NCBI RefSeq assembly: GCF_052116305.1
Contig: NZ_JBQKLI010000024.1
Coordinates: forward strand, 1-23,902
DNA: 23,902 bases
Source of the DNA: JBQKLI01 sp012798975
Lineage (GTDB): Bacteria; Bacillota; Clostridia; Tissierellales; Peptoniphilaceae
Direction: 5' to 3'
Position 1 is the stretch's first letter. Each line of letters begins with the position of its first letter. This document shows, one piece after another, positions 13,976 to 21,633 of this stretch. Below the pieces are notes generated by a model. That model did no database searches. It was not told the DNA's origin and saw only the letters and a program-made list of their open reading frames with translations. The translations under genes and the position numbers were made by a program.

Positions 13976-14884
13976 ATGATACATTCAGTTATCGATATCG
14001 GATCAAACAGTATACGCTTGTCTGTTTATAAGATCAAAAAAGCAGATGTAGTGAATCTTTTTAATGATAAAATTATGGCTGGTTTAGGAGCCCATATTTC
14101 AAAAGGACAGTTAACAGAGAAAGGGATACAGCGTCTTATAGAGGCCTTAAAGCATCACAAGGGGATTGTGGATAATTTCGATGTGATCGAGGGGGTTTCT
14201 GTTTTTGCTACGGCATCGTTGAGAAATGTCAGCAATTATACGGAAATTATTGAAAGAGTCGGATCAGAAACCGGCTATTCGATAGAACTGCTTACGGAAA
14301 AAGAAGAGGCCCTTTATTCTTTTATGGGCGCGACCCACAGCCATGAGGCAAGAAGGGGAGTACTTACGGATATCGGCGGTGGCAGCACTGAAATCGTCTA
14401 TTTTAAGAAAAAGAAAATCAGTTTTTTATCCAGTGCAAACATCGGTTCTTTAAATCTCTATCATAAATTTGTAGAGAGATTGATTCCAACGAAAACGGAA
14501 CGAAAAAAGATGGAAAAATATATCAATAAAAAGCTGGATAAACTTGATCTGCCGAAAAAAGACGAGGAGATTCTTTGTATCGTCGGCGGAACAGGAAGAG
14601 CGGCATTAAAACTATATAATGAAATCTATGAGAAGGATAGTCAAAACAGAGTCATGGAAAGCGAAAAACTGTGTCTTTTGTTAGACCGTTTTGAAGAGAT
14701 GAAAATCAGAGACATTATGAATGAATTATTAGAAATAAAACCAGAGCGGATTCATACCCTGGTGCCGGGAATGATTATACTCAATCAAGTACGTTTAAGA
14801 TGCCGTACTCCATGGATCCTTGTCAGCGAAACGGGAGTGCGAGAAGGATATATTTATTATAATTTTACGAGGAGGGTTAAGTAA
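13976..14884 (+). CDS. ppx: Exopolyphosphatase / guanosine pentaphosphatase family (Ppx/GppA)
   Basis: A 302-residue protein of the actin-like ASKHA fold. The N-terminal phosphate-binding motif VIDIGSNSIRLSVY (about residues 5-18) and the second motif IGGGSTE (residues 133-139) are intact; the catalytic Glu region (ATASLRN, then ELLTEKEEAL) is present. The length fits the short two-domain form (no C-terminal HD-like part as in E. coli Ppx). It would release phosphate from polyphosphate or hydrolyse pppGpp. ATG 13976 is chosen for AGGAGGTG five bases upstream; the frame opens earlier without a site. It overlaps ppk1 by one base. A TATAAT at 13951-13956 is near but leaves almost no leader. Confidence 0.9.
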   Translation: MIHSVIDIGSNSIRLSVYKIKKADVVNLFNDKIMAGLGAHISKGQLTEKGIQRLIEALKHHKGIVDNFDVIEGVSVFATASLRNVSNYTEIIERVGSETGYSIELLTEKEEALYSFMGATHSHEARRGVLTDIGGGSTEIVYFKKKKISFLSSANIGSLNLYHKFVERLIPTKTERKKMEKYINKKLDKLDLPKKDEEILCIVGGTGRAALKLYNEIYEKDSQNRVMESEKLCLLLDRFEEMKIRDIMNELLEIKPERIHTLVPGMIILNQVRLRCRTPWILVSETGVREGYIYYNFTRRVK

Positions 14885-17145
14885 TGCGAGGTGGTCATGA
14901 TACGAGTTTTACTCAGAACAGAGAACTCTCTTGGCTGAATTTTAATGAAAGGGTTTTAGAAGAGGCGGATGATCCTTTAGTAAAACCCTTGGAAAAACTG
15001 AAATTCATCGAGATATTCGACAGCAATCTTACAGAATTTTTTATGATTCGCGTAGGTTCTTTATATGATTTGACGTTAGAAGAGATGGAAATAATCGACA
15101 ATAAAACCAATATGAATCAAAGAGAGCAGATTGAAGCGATCATGACCCGCCTGCGTCCCCTGTATGAGAAAAAAGATCTTTATTATAATAATCTGCTGCA
15201 GGAGTTAAAAGAATTTGGTATTCATATTTTAGATCCCAAGGAATTAACAGAGGAAGAATATAAAGAGATCGAAGATTATTTCGATAATTTTATCACGCCG
15301 ATTCTCTCTCCTCAAATAGTGGACAGTTTTCACCCTTTTCCTCATTTAGTCAACAAAGATCTCTATGTTGTGCTGAGAATGAGAAGAATATACGGTCCGG
15401 AAGTTTCGAAAAAGCTGCAAAAGAACGATATTACATACGAGAAGAAAGATTTTATAGGGATCATTACGGTTCCAAATGTTCTGCCTAGTTTTTACACTTT
15501 ATCTTCTGGAGAGACTCGTTTTATTCTAACTGAAAAAATTGTTCATGAGTTTGCTTCTAAAATCTTCGAGCATTATGAAGTGAAAGCGGAGAGCATTATC
15601 CGAGTAACTCGGAATGGAGATGTGAAGTCGGATGATGTAGATTTTGACTTCGATACGGATTACAAAGAGCTCATGACAGAGCTGATCAAAAAAAGAAACC
15701 GCCTTCAGCCTGTTCGGTTAGAGGTACAAGGGTCTTTAGACAAGTCGCTGCAGAAATATTTACTAAATGAACTGGAGCTGAAACAAAGAAATCTCTTTAT
15801 CTGCGAGAGTCCGTTAGCGATGGGATTTGCTTATGGAATGATCGATGCCATTCCTTCCGAAATTTCGGCGCCTTTGCTGAATTCGCCATTTAAACCTCAA
15901 CCTTCCATAATGGTTGATCCTAGAAAAAGAGTTATGGATCAGGTTAAAGAAAAAGATCTATTTCTATCTTATCCATATGAATCCATGGAGCCGATGATCC
16001 GTCTTCTTAGAGAGGCAGCAGAAGATCCGGAGGTTGTATCGATTAAAATTACGATCTACCGTTTAGCCAATCATTCTCAAATAGCGGAGCAGCTGGCTTA
16101 TGCAGCAGAAAACGGAAAAGAAGTTACGGCTCTTATGGAGCTTAAGGCACGATTTGATGAAGAAAATAATATCGAATGGTCTACCTATCTAGAAGAAGCG
16201 GGATGCAAGATATTGTATGGCTTCGGAGAATATAAAGTGCATTCAAAGATCTGCCTGATTACAAAATATACAGATAGAGGATACGAATATATTACACAAG
16301 TAGCTACCGGGAACTATAACGAAAAGACAGCGAAGCTTTATACGGATTTCTGCATGATGACAACACATGAGGGCATTGCAAAAGATGCGGTGAAGTTTTT
16401 TAATAATATGGCCATTGGAGAGCTTCAGGGAGAGTATGAGCATATCATGGTTTCGCCGTATTCTATGAATATAGGATTGGAAAAACTCATTGATGAAGAG
16501 ATTCAGAAAGTAAAACAGGGCAGACGAGGTTTAATCCGTCTAAAGTTAAATTCAATCTCGGACCGAAAGACAATGGAGAAACTCAGCGAAGCCTCCCAAG
16601 CAGGTGTGGAAATCAAAATGATCGTACGAGGGATCTGCTGTCTTCTTACCCACATCAAGGATCGTACAGAAAATATCAGTATTATGTCTATTGTAGGAAG
16701 GTATTTAGAACATCATAGAATCTATTGTTTTGGAGAAGATAATGAGGCGAAAATTTATATTTCCTCTGCGGATTTTATGACTAGAAATCTTAGAAGAAGG
16801 CTTGAGATTGCCTGTCCGATATACGACGAAGATATTAAAAGAGAGATTATCCATATTATGAATATTATGTTTGCTGATAATCTAAAGGGACGCCAGATCA
16901 ATGCAGAAGGATTCTTCGAGGCAAACATCGGCGATCCGGAACAGAAAATAGAATCACAGAAAGTGTTAATGCTTGAAGCTATCGAAAAGGCAAAGAAAGC
17001 TGAAGTTTTAAGAAAGGCTGAGGAGAGAGATCGGGAGAAAGCTCCTATTTACAGCCATGGCAAGGAGAAGAGTTCTTATGAATCAATGTCCAAAGAGCCG
17101 AAAAAAGGCTTTATTGCTTTTTTAAAAAGACTATTTAAATTTTAA
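14884..17145 (+). CDS. ppk1: Polyphosphate kinase 1
   Basis: Makes inorganic polyphosphate from ATP through a phosphohistidine. The 753-residue protein has the usual N domain (NRELSWLNFNERVLEEA at residue 10 onward), the head domain and two C-terminal phospholipase-D-like domains. His453 in YKVHSKICLI fits the autophosphorylated histidine; His610-His611 (LEHHRIYCF) and SADFMTRNLRRR match the conserved C-terminal site. About 60 residues of charged, Lys/Glu-rich tail follow the core. The AGGAGGG site lies inside the ppx end and the start overlaps its stop (TAATG), so polyphosphate synthesis and breakdown are co-expressed. Confidence 0.95.
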   Translation: MRGGHDTSFTQNRELSWLNFNERVLEEADDPLVKPLEKLKFIEIFDSNLTEFFMIRVGSLYDLTLEEMEIIDNKTNMNQREQIEAIMTRLRPLYEKKDLYYNNLLQELKEFGIHILDPKELTEEEYKEIEDYFDNFITPILSPQIVDSFHPFPHLVNKDLYVVLRMRRIYGPEVSKKLQKNDITYEKKDFIGIITVPNVLPSFYTLSSGETRFILTEKIVHEFASKIFEHYEVKAESIIRVTRNGDVKSDDVDFDFDTDYKELMTELIKKRNRLQPVRLEVQGSLDKSLQKYLLNELELKQRNLFICESPLAMGFAYGMIDAIPSEISAPLLNSPFKPQPSIMVDPRKRVMDQVKEKDLFLSYPYESMEPMIRLLREAAEDPEVVSIKITIYRLANHSQIAEQLAYAAENGKEVTALMELKARFDEENNIEWSTYLEEAGCKILYGFGEYKVHSKICLITKYTDRGYEYITQVATGNYNEKTAKLYTDFCMMTTHEGIAKDAVKFFNNMAIGELQGEYEHIMVSPYSMNIGLEKLIDEEIQKVKQGRRGLIRLKLNSISDRKTMEKLSEASQAGVEIKMIVRGICCLLTHIKDRTENISIMSIVGRYLEHHRIYCFGEDNEAKIYISSADFMTRNLRRRLEIACPIYDEDIKREIIHIMNIMFADNLKGRQINAEGFFEANIGDPEQKIESQKVLMLEAIEKAKKAEVLRKAEERDREKAPIYSHGKEKSSYESMSKEPKKGFIAFLKRLFKF

Positions 17146-17147
17146 TC

Positions 17148-17176
17148 TTTACATTTAAAACAGTAAATGGTATTAT
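17148..17176 (+). promoter_or_regulatory. Promoter of the leuA T-box leader
   Basis: TTTACA (17148-17153), a 17-base spacer and TATTAT (17171-17176). It starts two bases after the ppk1 stop codon. The predicted start, near 17183, is upstream of both T-boxes. Confidence 0.65.
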
Positions 17177-17182
17177 TACTAT

Positions 17183-17408
17183 TAATACGACTAAAACCTT
17201 ATGAAAAAGCACGACGATGAAAGACTGTAGAGAGCAGATGGCTGGTGAAAATCTGTGTTGGAAATCGAAGTTACTCCTTTTCTGGGGGTCTGTCTGAATC
17301 AAGTAGGACAGAACGGCAGTACCGTTAAAACATTTGAGTGGCATTATTTATAATGCAATTTAGGTGGTAACACGACTTTAAGCGTCCTAAAAGGGGACGC
17401 TTTTTTTA
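17183..17408 (+). promoter_or_regulatory. T-box riboswitch 1 of leuA (leucine)
   Basis: A tRNA-sensing leader. Stem I contains the AGAGAGC bulge (17229-17235) and an apical loop GGCTGGTGAAA. The pairing CGAU/AUCG above the lower helix exposes AAGUUACUC (17268-17276), in which both UUA (17271-17273) and CUC (17274-17276) are leucine codons; I cannot decide which is the specifier. Stem III is GCATTAT/ATAATGC (17341-17356). The T-box itself, TAGGTGGTAACACG (17361-17374), is a variant of AGGGTGGNACCGCG and offers UGGU for a tRNA ending in ACCA, as leucine tRNAs do. A terminator follows at 17381. Confidence 0.85.
17381..17408 (+). terminator. T-box 1 terminator
   Basis: AGCGTCC (17381-17387) pairs with GGACGCT (17395-17401) and is followed by a T run (17401-17408). 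The 5' arm (CGUCCU) is the part that would pair with the T-box in the antiterminator. Confidence 0.85.
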
Positions 17409-17419
17409 TTACAATTTAA

Positions 17420-17642
17420 TATCTGCAATAGAGAAGAGCTGATTTTACGAAGTCTTTACAGAGAGCCGTTATAATGGTGAAAAACGGCAGCCGGGAGAAA
17501 ATCATACTAACTTTTCTGTACTTATTTTGAAAGTAGTAGGAATAAGGGTTTCCCGCCTTAAGGGGTTGAGAGGTCTTATATAAGACAAACAGTGTGGTAC
17601 CGCGAAGAATTCGTCCCTGTATTTACAGGGGCATTATTTTTT
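17420..17642 (+). promoter_or_regulatory. T-box riboswitch 2 of leuA (leucine, specifier CUA)
   Basis: Second complete T-box in tandem. The stem I base is AGAGAAG (17430-17436) with CTTTTCT (17511-17517); the helix above is GATTTT (17441-17446) with AAAATC (17498-17503). Between them the 3' side leaves AUACUAA, with CUA (Leu) at 17507-17509 followed by A. The AGAGAGC bulge is at 17460-17466 and its apical loop is ATAATGGTGAAA. The stem III hairpin GTCTTATATAAGAC precedes the canonical T-box AGTGTGGTACCGCG (17591-17604), which again presents UGGU. Confidence 0.87.
17613..17642 (+). terminator. T-box 2 terminator
   Basis: GTCCCTGTA/TACAGGGGC stem (17613-17632) followed by a run of T from about 17637. 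It precedes the leuA ribosome site by about 10 bases and competes with the antiterminator. Confidence 0.85.
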
Positions 17643-17666
17643 TATTGAAACAGGAGGATGAAGTAG

Positions 17667-19199
17667 ATGATTAAAATTTTTGACACAACATTAAGAGACG
17701 GAGAACAATCTCCAGGATGCAGTATGAACCTTAATGAAAAATTGCAGATGGCAAGACAATTGGAAAGAATGAATGTAGATATTATAGAGGCGGGTTTTGC
17801 TATTTCTTCGAAAGGAGATTTCGAAGCCGTCAACGAAGTGGCGAAAACGATAAAGAATGCCGAGATCGTGTCTTTAGCCCGTTGTGTACAGAAGGATATC
17901 GATGCAGCATGGGAAGCGGTGAAAGTTGCAAATCATCCAAAAATCCATATCTTTATGGCAACAAGTCCTATCCATATGCAGTATAAATTAAAAATGTCGG
18001 AAAAAGAAGTGATGAAACGTTCTATCGAAGCGATAAAATACTGCAAGAGTTTTTGTCCTGAGATAGAGTTTTCCTGTGAAGATGCTACACGTTCCGAACT
18101 TCCCTTCCTTTACAGAATTATAGAAGAAGCGATAAAGGCAGGAGCGACTACGATCAATATTCCGGATACTGTAGGATACGCTGATCCTATAGAATATTAT
18201 AATTTCATCAAGTCGATTCGAGAAAACACGCCAGGTATTGAGAATGTGGATATTTCCGTTCACTGCCATGATGATTTGGGGATGGCCGTTGCAAACTCTT
18301 TAGCAGCAGTAAGAGCAGGGGCGACACAAGTGGAATGTACCGTCAACGGTATCGGAGAACGAGCGGGAAACTGTGCGATGGAAGAAGTAGTTATGGCTCT
18401 TAAAACCCGTTACGATATTTATGAGCAGGATACCAACGTAATCACTACTGAAATTATGCGTTCTTCTCAATTATTACAGACGATTACAGGGGTTAAGATC
18501 CAGCCGCATAAAGCAATCGTAGGAGCGAATGCCTTTGCCCACGAGTCTGGAATTCATCAGCATGGAGTTCTTGCAAACAAAGAAACATACGAAATCATGA
18601 CACCGGAGTCTGTTGGATTAAACGAGAACAATATGGTTTTAGGAAAACACTCTGGAAAACATGCATTAAAATCAAGATTAGAGCAGTTGGGATACAAAAG
18701 CACAGAAGAAGAATTGGCAAGTATTTTTGATAAGTTCAAAGACTTGGCAGATCAGAAGAAAACAGTATACGATCAAGACCTTGAAGCTTTGATTATCGGC
18801 GATATGTCGAATGCGGAAGAAGGATATGCATTAGTAGATTATTCTACTTCTACAAGTGATGGAAAAGAATCGAAAACTATTATTAAAGTGAAGAAAGAGG
18901 AAGAGGTCATTGAAGAGGTCGGCTCAGGAAAAGGACCGATCGATGCAGCCTTCGACAGCTTAAATAAAATCTTCGGAAAAGGCGTTGTTCTTTGCGATTT
19001 TAATATCCACTCTGTAACAAGCGGAAAAGATGCCTTGGGAGAAACGGTATTGAAATTAGAAAAAGACGGAGCGGCTTTCACAGGAAAGGGTATCGATAAC
19101 GATATTATCAAGTCTTCTATATTAGCTTATATCAATGCTATCAACAATATGGACTATTTCATTGAAAGAAGACAAAGCGGAATCAAACAAGGTTATTAA
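17667..19199 (+). CDS. leuA: 2-isopropylmalate synthase
   Basis: First committed step of leucine synthesis: condenses acetyl-CoA with 2-oxoisovalerate. The protein has 510 residues, the normal bacterial length. The HMGL-like barrel starts IFDTTLRDGEQSPG (4-17); the divalent-metal ligands His199 and His201 lie in SVHCHDDLG; GANAFAHESGIHQHG and LGKHSGKHAL follow. Residues about 390-505 form the LeuA regulatory domain that binds leucine for feedback inhibition. ATG 17667 has AGGAGG 9 bases upstream. Two leucine T-boxes control it. No leuB, leuC or leuD is adjacent, so the rest of the pathway must be elsewhere. Confidence 0.95.
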   Translation: MIKIFDTTLRDGEQSPGCSMNLNEKLQMARQLERMNVDIIEAGFAISSKGDFEAVNEVAKTIKNAEIVSLARCVQKDIDAAWEAVKVANHPKIHIFMATSPIHMQYKLKMSEKEVMKRSIEAIKYCKSFCPEIEFSCEDATRSELPFLYRIIEEAIKAGATTINIPDTVGYADPIEYYNFIKSIRENTPGIENVDISVHCHDDLGMAVANSLAAVRAGATQVECTVNGIGERAGNCAMEEVVMALKTRYDIYEQDTNVITTEIMRSSQLLQTITGVKIQPHKAIVGANAFAHESGIHQHGVLANKETYEIMTPESVGLNENNMVLGKHSGKHALKSRLEQLGYKSTEEELASIFDKFKDLADQKKTVYDQDLEALIIGDMSNAEEGYALVDYSTSTSDGKESKTIIKVKKEEEVIEEVGSGKGPIDAAFDSLNKIFGKGVVLCDFNIHSVTSGKDALGETVLKLEKDGAAFTGKGIDNDIIKSSILAYINAINNMDYFIERRQSGIKQGY

Positions 19200-19202
19200 T
19201 CT

Positions 19203-20000
19203 ATGAGAGAAGAGATAATCGGTTTTGAAGAGATAACCTTTCGAAGAGACGGAAAGAAAATATTAAAAGGCGTAAACTGGACAGTTCATCAAGGAGAAAA
19301 CTGGGCATTGTTGGGACTGAATGGAAGCGGGAAATCTACTTTACTAGGAATGATTCCCGCCTACACCTATCCCAGTTCAGGAGAAGTACGGGTTTTCGGC
19401 CATACTTATGGAAAATACGAATGGCAGAAGGTAAAGGCGAGAGTCGGATTTGTATCTTCTACAATGAATGAATTCAGCCAAACCTTAAATTATCAAACAG
19501 TTCAAAGAATTGTGTTAAGCGGAAAGTTCAGCTCTATAGGTTTATACGATGAAGTAACAGAAGAGGATCGGTTCAAAGCAGATAAAATCATCGAAGATTT
19601 TGGTATAAACAGGATCCGGGAGTCAAAATATCATTTATGCTCTCAAGGGGAACAAAGAAGATCCTTAATTGCCAGAGCCTTTATGAATGAACCGGATCTA
19701 ATGGTATTAGATGAACCTTGTTCCGGATTAGATCTAAGTGCGAGAGAAGAACTTTTAAAAACCCTCAACGATAATTATAAAAAAAGCCATGCGCCATTAA
19801 TTTATGTCACTCATAATATAGAAGAAATTATCCCGGCTATCACCCATGTAGCTATTATGGAAGATGGACAGATTTTAAGAAAAGGGAAAAAAGAAGAGGT
19901 TTTAAAAGACGAAATTCTTTCCGAAATCTATAAACAGCAGGTTGCTGTAGAATGGCAGTACGGACGGCCTTGGATTAAGGTTTCATGGGATAAGGGATAG
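19203..20000 (+). CDS. ABC transporter ATP-binding protein, YlmA/ModF-like
   Basis: A 265-residue stand-alone ATPase: Walker A GLNGSGKST (about 38-46), signature CSQGEQRRS, Walker B LMVLDEPCSGLD with the catalytic Glu, and switch His in VTHNIEE. The extended C-terminus (VEWQYGRPWIKV) and overall form resemble B. subtilis YlmA. There is no permease or binding protein beside it that fits, and it lacks the extra C-terminal domain of sugar-importer (MalK/MsmX) ATPases. It starts three bases after leuA with only a weak AAGG site, so it is likely read as part of the leuA transcript. The role is unknown. Confidence 0.85.
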   Translation: MREEIIGFEEITFRRDGKKILKGVNWTVHQGENWALLGLNGSGKSTLLGMIPAYTYPSSGEVRVFGHTYGKYEWQKVKARVGFVSSTMNEFSQTLNYQTVQRIVLSGKFSSIGLYDEVTEEDRFKADKIIEDFGINRIRESKYHLCSQGEQRRSLIARAFMNEPDLMVLDEPCSGLDLSAREELLKTLNDNYKKSHAPLIYVTHNIEEIIPAITHVAIMEDGQILRKGKKEEVLKDEILSEIYKQQVAVEWQYGRPWIKVSWDKG

Positions 20001-20223
20001 GCGGGATCCCCTGAGGGGCCTAGGCGGGCTTGCCGTCGCAACTCAGACGACAGGCCTAACGGCGGTCAGGCTCTAGGCAGTACAGTTCTCGCTATCGCTC
20101 TTTAAAAAAACGAGAGACGATATTAAAGTTATGCTGATCCTTGTTTTCCGCTAGTCGCAAAGCGATTCTGCCTAGGGGCCGAAGGCATCCTGCCTGGGTT
20201 GCTTTAGCAATCCCGTCTATCCC
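19994..20223. repeat. GC-rich CCTAGG-family element, two units in inverted orientation
   Basis: It fills most of the 319-base gap after the ATPase gene and begins at its stop codon. The ends are a 13-bp imperfect inverted repeat (GGGATAGGCGGGA, 19994-20006; TCCCGTCTATCCC, 20211-20223; 12 of 13 match). The two half-units align when one is reverse-complemented: GGGATAG-CGGGAT, hairpin 1, CCYAGGCRGG, TGCC, hairpin 2, GGCC, CTAGGCAG. Hairpin 1 is CCCC-TGA-GGGG in one and TTGC-TAAA-GCAA in the other; hairpin 2 is a long arm in one (GTCG/CGAC) and only TTC in the other. No ORF fits inside. Confidence 0.7.
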
Positions 20224-20232
20224 TTCCCGCAT

Positions 20233-20246
20233 TGCAAAATTCTGCA
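20233..20246. promoter_or_regulatory. Palindromic operator candidate upstream of the sugar ABC operon
   Basis: TGCAAAATTCTGCA is a 14-bp imperfect palindrome (TGCA arms) 16 bases upstream of the -35 box. It has the outer letters of LacI-family or CcpA sites but lacks their central CG, so the regulator is not known. Confidence 0.3.
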
Positions 20247-20262
20247 TATTGCCGGGGTTATT

Positions 20263-20291
20263 TTGTCATGATATTATTTATATATTATAAA
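20263..20291 (+). promoter_or_regulatory. SigA-type promoter of the sugar ABC operon
   Basis: TTGTCA (20263-20268), 17 bases, then TATAAA (20286-20291). The leader to the ATG at 20320 would be about 22 nt. Confidence 0.75.
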
Positions 20292-20319
20292 CCTTTAGAA
20301 TAAGGGAAAGGAGTACTAT

Positions 20320-21585
20320 ATGAAAAAAAGAATAATCGGTTTGATGCTGGCGTTTGTTTTGGTCCTTACTGCCTGCGGTCAGACGGCTCAGAATGAATCT
20401 CAGCCGGCTAAAGAGAATACAAGCACAACAGAGGGAAAAGAGATTACGTTTATGATTCCGGACTGGGGTGCACCGCCTCAAGAAATGCTGGATGAGTTCA
20501 AGGAAGAATCTGGTATTACTGTAAATGTGGAAACTGTATCTTGGGATGATATTCGAAACAAGGTTTCAATTGCTGCAGGAGGAAAGACAGCTCCTGCTGA
20601 TGTGTTTGAAGTAGACTGGTCATGGGTTGGCGAATTTTCAGCAGCTGGGTGGCTGGCACCTCTTACATTAGATGAAGAAAACAAAGCGGACTTTAAAGGA
20701 ATCGACACCTTTACTTATGATGGAAATGTAGTTGCTCTTCCTTATGCGAATGATTTTAGAACAGGTTACTATAACACAGAAATGTATGAAAAAGCTGGTT
20801 TAACAGAGCCTTCTACTTGGGATGAGGTAGCAGAAAACAGCAAGAAGATTAAAGAGCAGGGCATTGCAGAGTATCCTTATGCTATTCCTCTAGGAGCAGA
20901 AGAAAATGCGACAACATCGCTTTTATGGCTTACGTTTATAAGAGATGGAGTTGTCTTTAATGAAGATAATACTTTAAATAAAGAGAATGTTATGCGTTCT
21001 CTTGAGTTTATGAATAGCATGGTAAAAGACGGACTGGTCGATCCTGCAAATGCTTCTGGATCTGGTATGGACAGCTATCGGAAAATAACAGACGGTTCCA
21101 CTTCCTTTATGGTAGGACCTTCTTCCTTTGCAAGCCGTGTAAATGATCCAAAAGAATCATCTGTAGTTGGAAAAGTTCAGCCGATAGTTCCGCCGGGATC
21201 TGATTCAAAAGCGAAACAAACGATGGCTTTAAATGAAGGAATAGGTGTTTCTGCTTATTCTGAGAATAAAGAAGCAGCGCAAAAATTCGTAGAATGGTAT
21301 ACGTCTGAGGCGACACAAGAAAAACTATATGCTGCAAATAACACCATTCCTACAAGAACAAGTACTCTTACAAAACTTGTTGAGAATGATACCATTAAAA
21401 ATGGCAAAGTTTTACTTGAAACAGCAGAACTTGTTAAGACAGTATTTCCAAATGGAGTACCGAAATATTATACTGAAATGAGTACAGCAATTTTTAATGC
21501 GGTTAACAAAATGGCTTTAGGGGAACTAACTCCACAACAGGCCTTTGAAGAAATGAATGGGAAAGTAACTGAACTTGCAAAATAA
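20320..21585 (+). CDS. Extracellular sugar-binding lipoprotein of a CUT1-type ABC importer
   Basis: A 421-residue family-1 solute-binding protein. The signal peptide has a Lys/Arg start, a hydrophobic core and lipobox LTAC with Cys19 as lipid anchor, so it sits on the outer face of the membrane. The mature part starts with a short Thr/Ser/Glu linker and the MalE-like pattern ITFMIPDWG ... EFKEESGITVNVETVSWDDIRNKV. ADVFEVDW and the repeated acidic and aromatic positions fit a sugar or oligosaccharide ligand, which I cannot name. AAGGAG lies 6 bases before the ATG. Two permease genes follow; a strong hairpin separates them. Confidence 0.9.
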   Translation: MKKRIIGLMLAFVLVLTACGQTAQNESQPAKENTSTTEGKEITFMIPDWGAPPQEMLDEFKEESGITVNVETVSWDDIRNKVSIAAGGKTAPADVFEVDWSWVGEFSAAGWLAPLTLDEENKADFKGIDTFTYDGNVVALPYANDFRTGYYNTEMYEKAGLTEPSTWDEVAENSKKIKEQGIAEYPYAIPLGAEENATTSLLWLTFIRDGVVFNEDNTLNKENVMRSLEFMNSMVKDGLVDPANASGSGMDSYRKITDGSTSFMVGPSSFASRVNDPKESSVVGKVQPIVPPGSDSKAKQTMALNEGIGVSAYSENKEAAQKFVEWYTSEATQEKLYAANNTIPTRTSTLTKLVENDTIKNGKVLLETAELVKTVFPNGVPKYYTEMSTAIFNAVNKMALGELTPQQAFEEMNGKVTELAK

Positions 21586-21614
21586 AAAATGACTCGGGAA
21601 ACCGAGTCATTTTT
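21585..21614 (+). terminator. GAAA-capped hairpin between binding protein and permease genes
   Basis: A perfect 13-bp stem (21585-21597 with 21602-21614) with a GAAA tetraloop and a T run in its 3' arm. It starts in the stop codon of the binding-protein gene and ends about 19 bases before the permease ATG. It would stop or protect part of the transcript, raising the binding protein over the permeases, a common arrangement. Confidence 0.8.
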
Positions 21615-21633
21615 TAACGAAAGGAGAGTATAA

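Noticed and set aside
13778..13984. A 68-codon minus-strand frame in the gap before ppx
   Set aside because: It starts inside ppx, has no ribosome site and covers very AT-rich DNA; its end is right at the SigB-like promoter.
19203..20000. The ATPase gene as the missing subunit of the sugar importer
   Set aside because: It is 265 residues with a YlmA-like C-terminus, whereas CUT1 ATPases are about 360 residues with an extra sugar-regulatory domain; it is also in a different transcription unit with a promoter between them.
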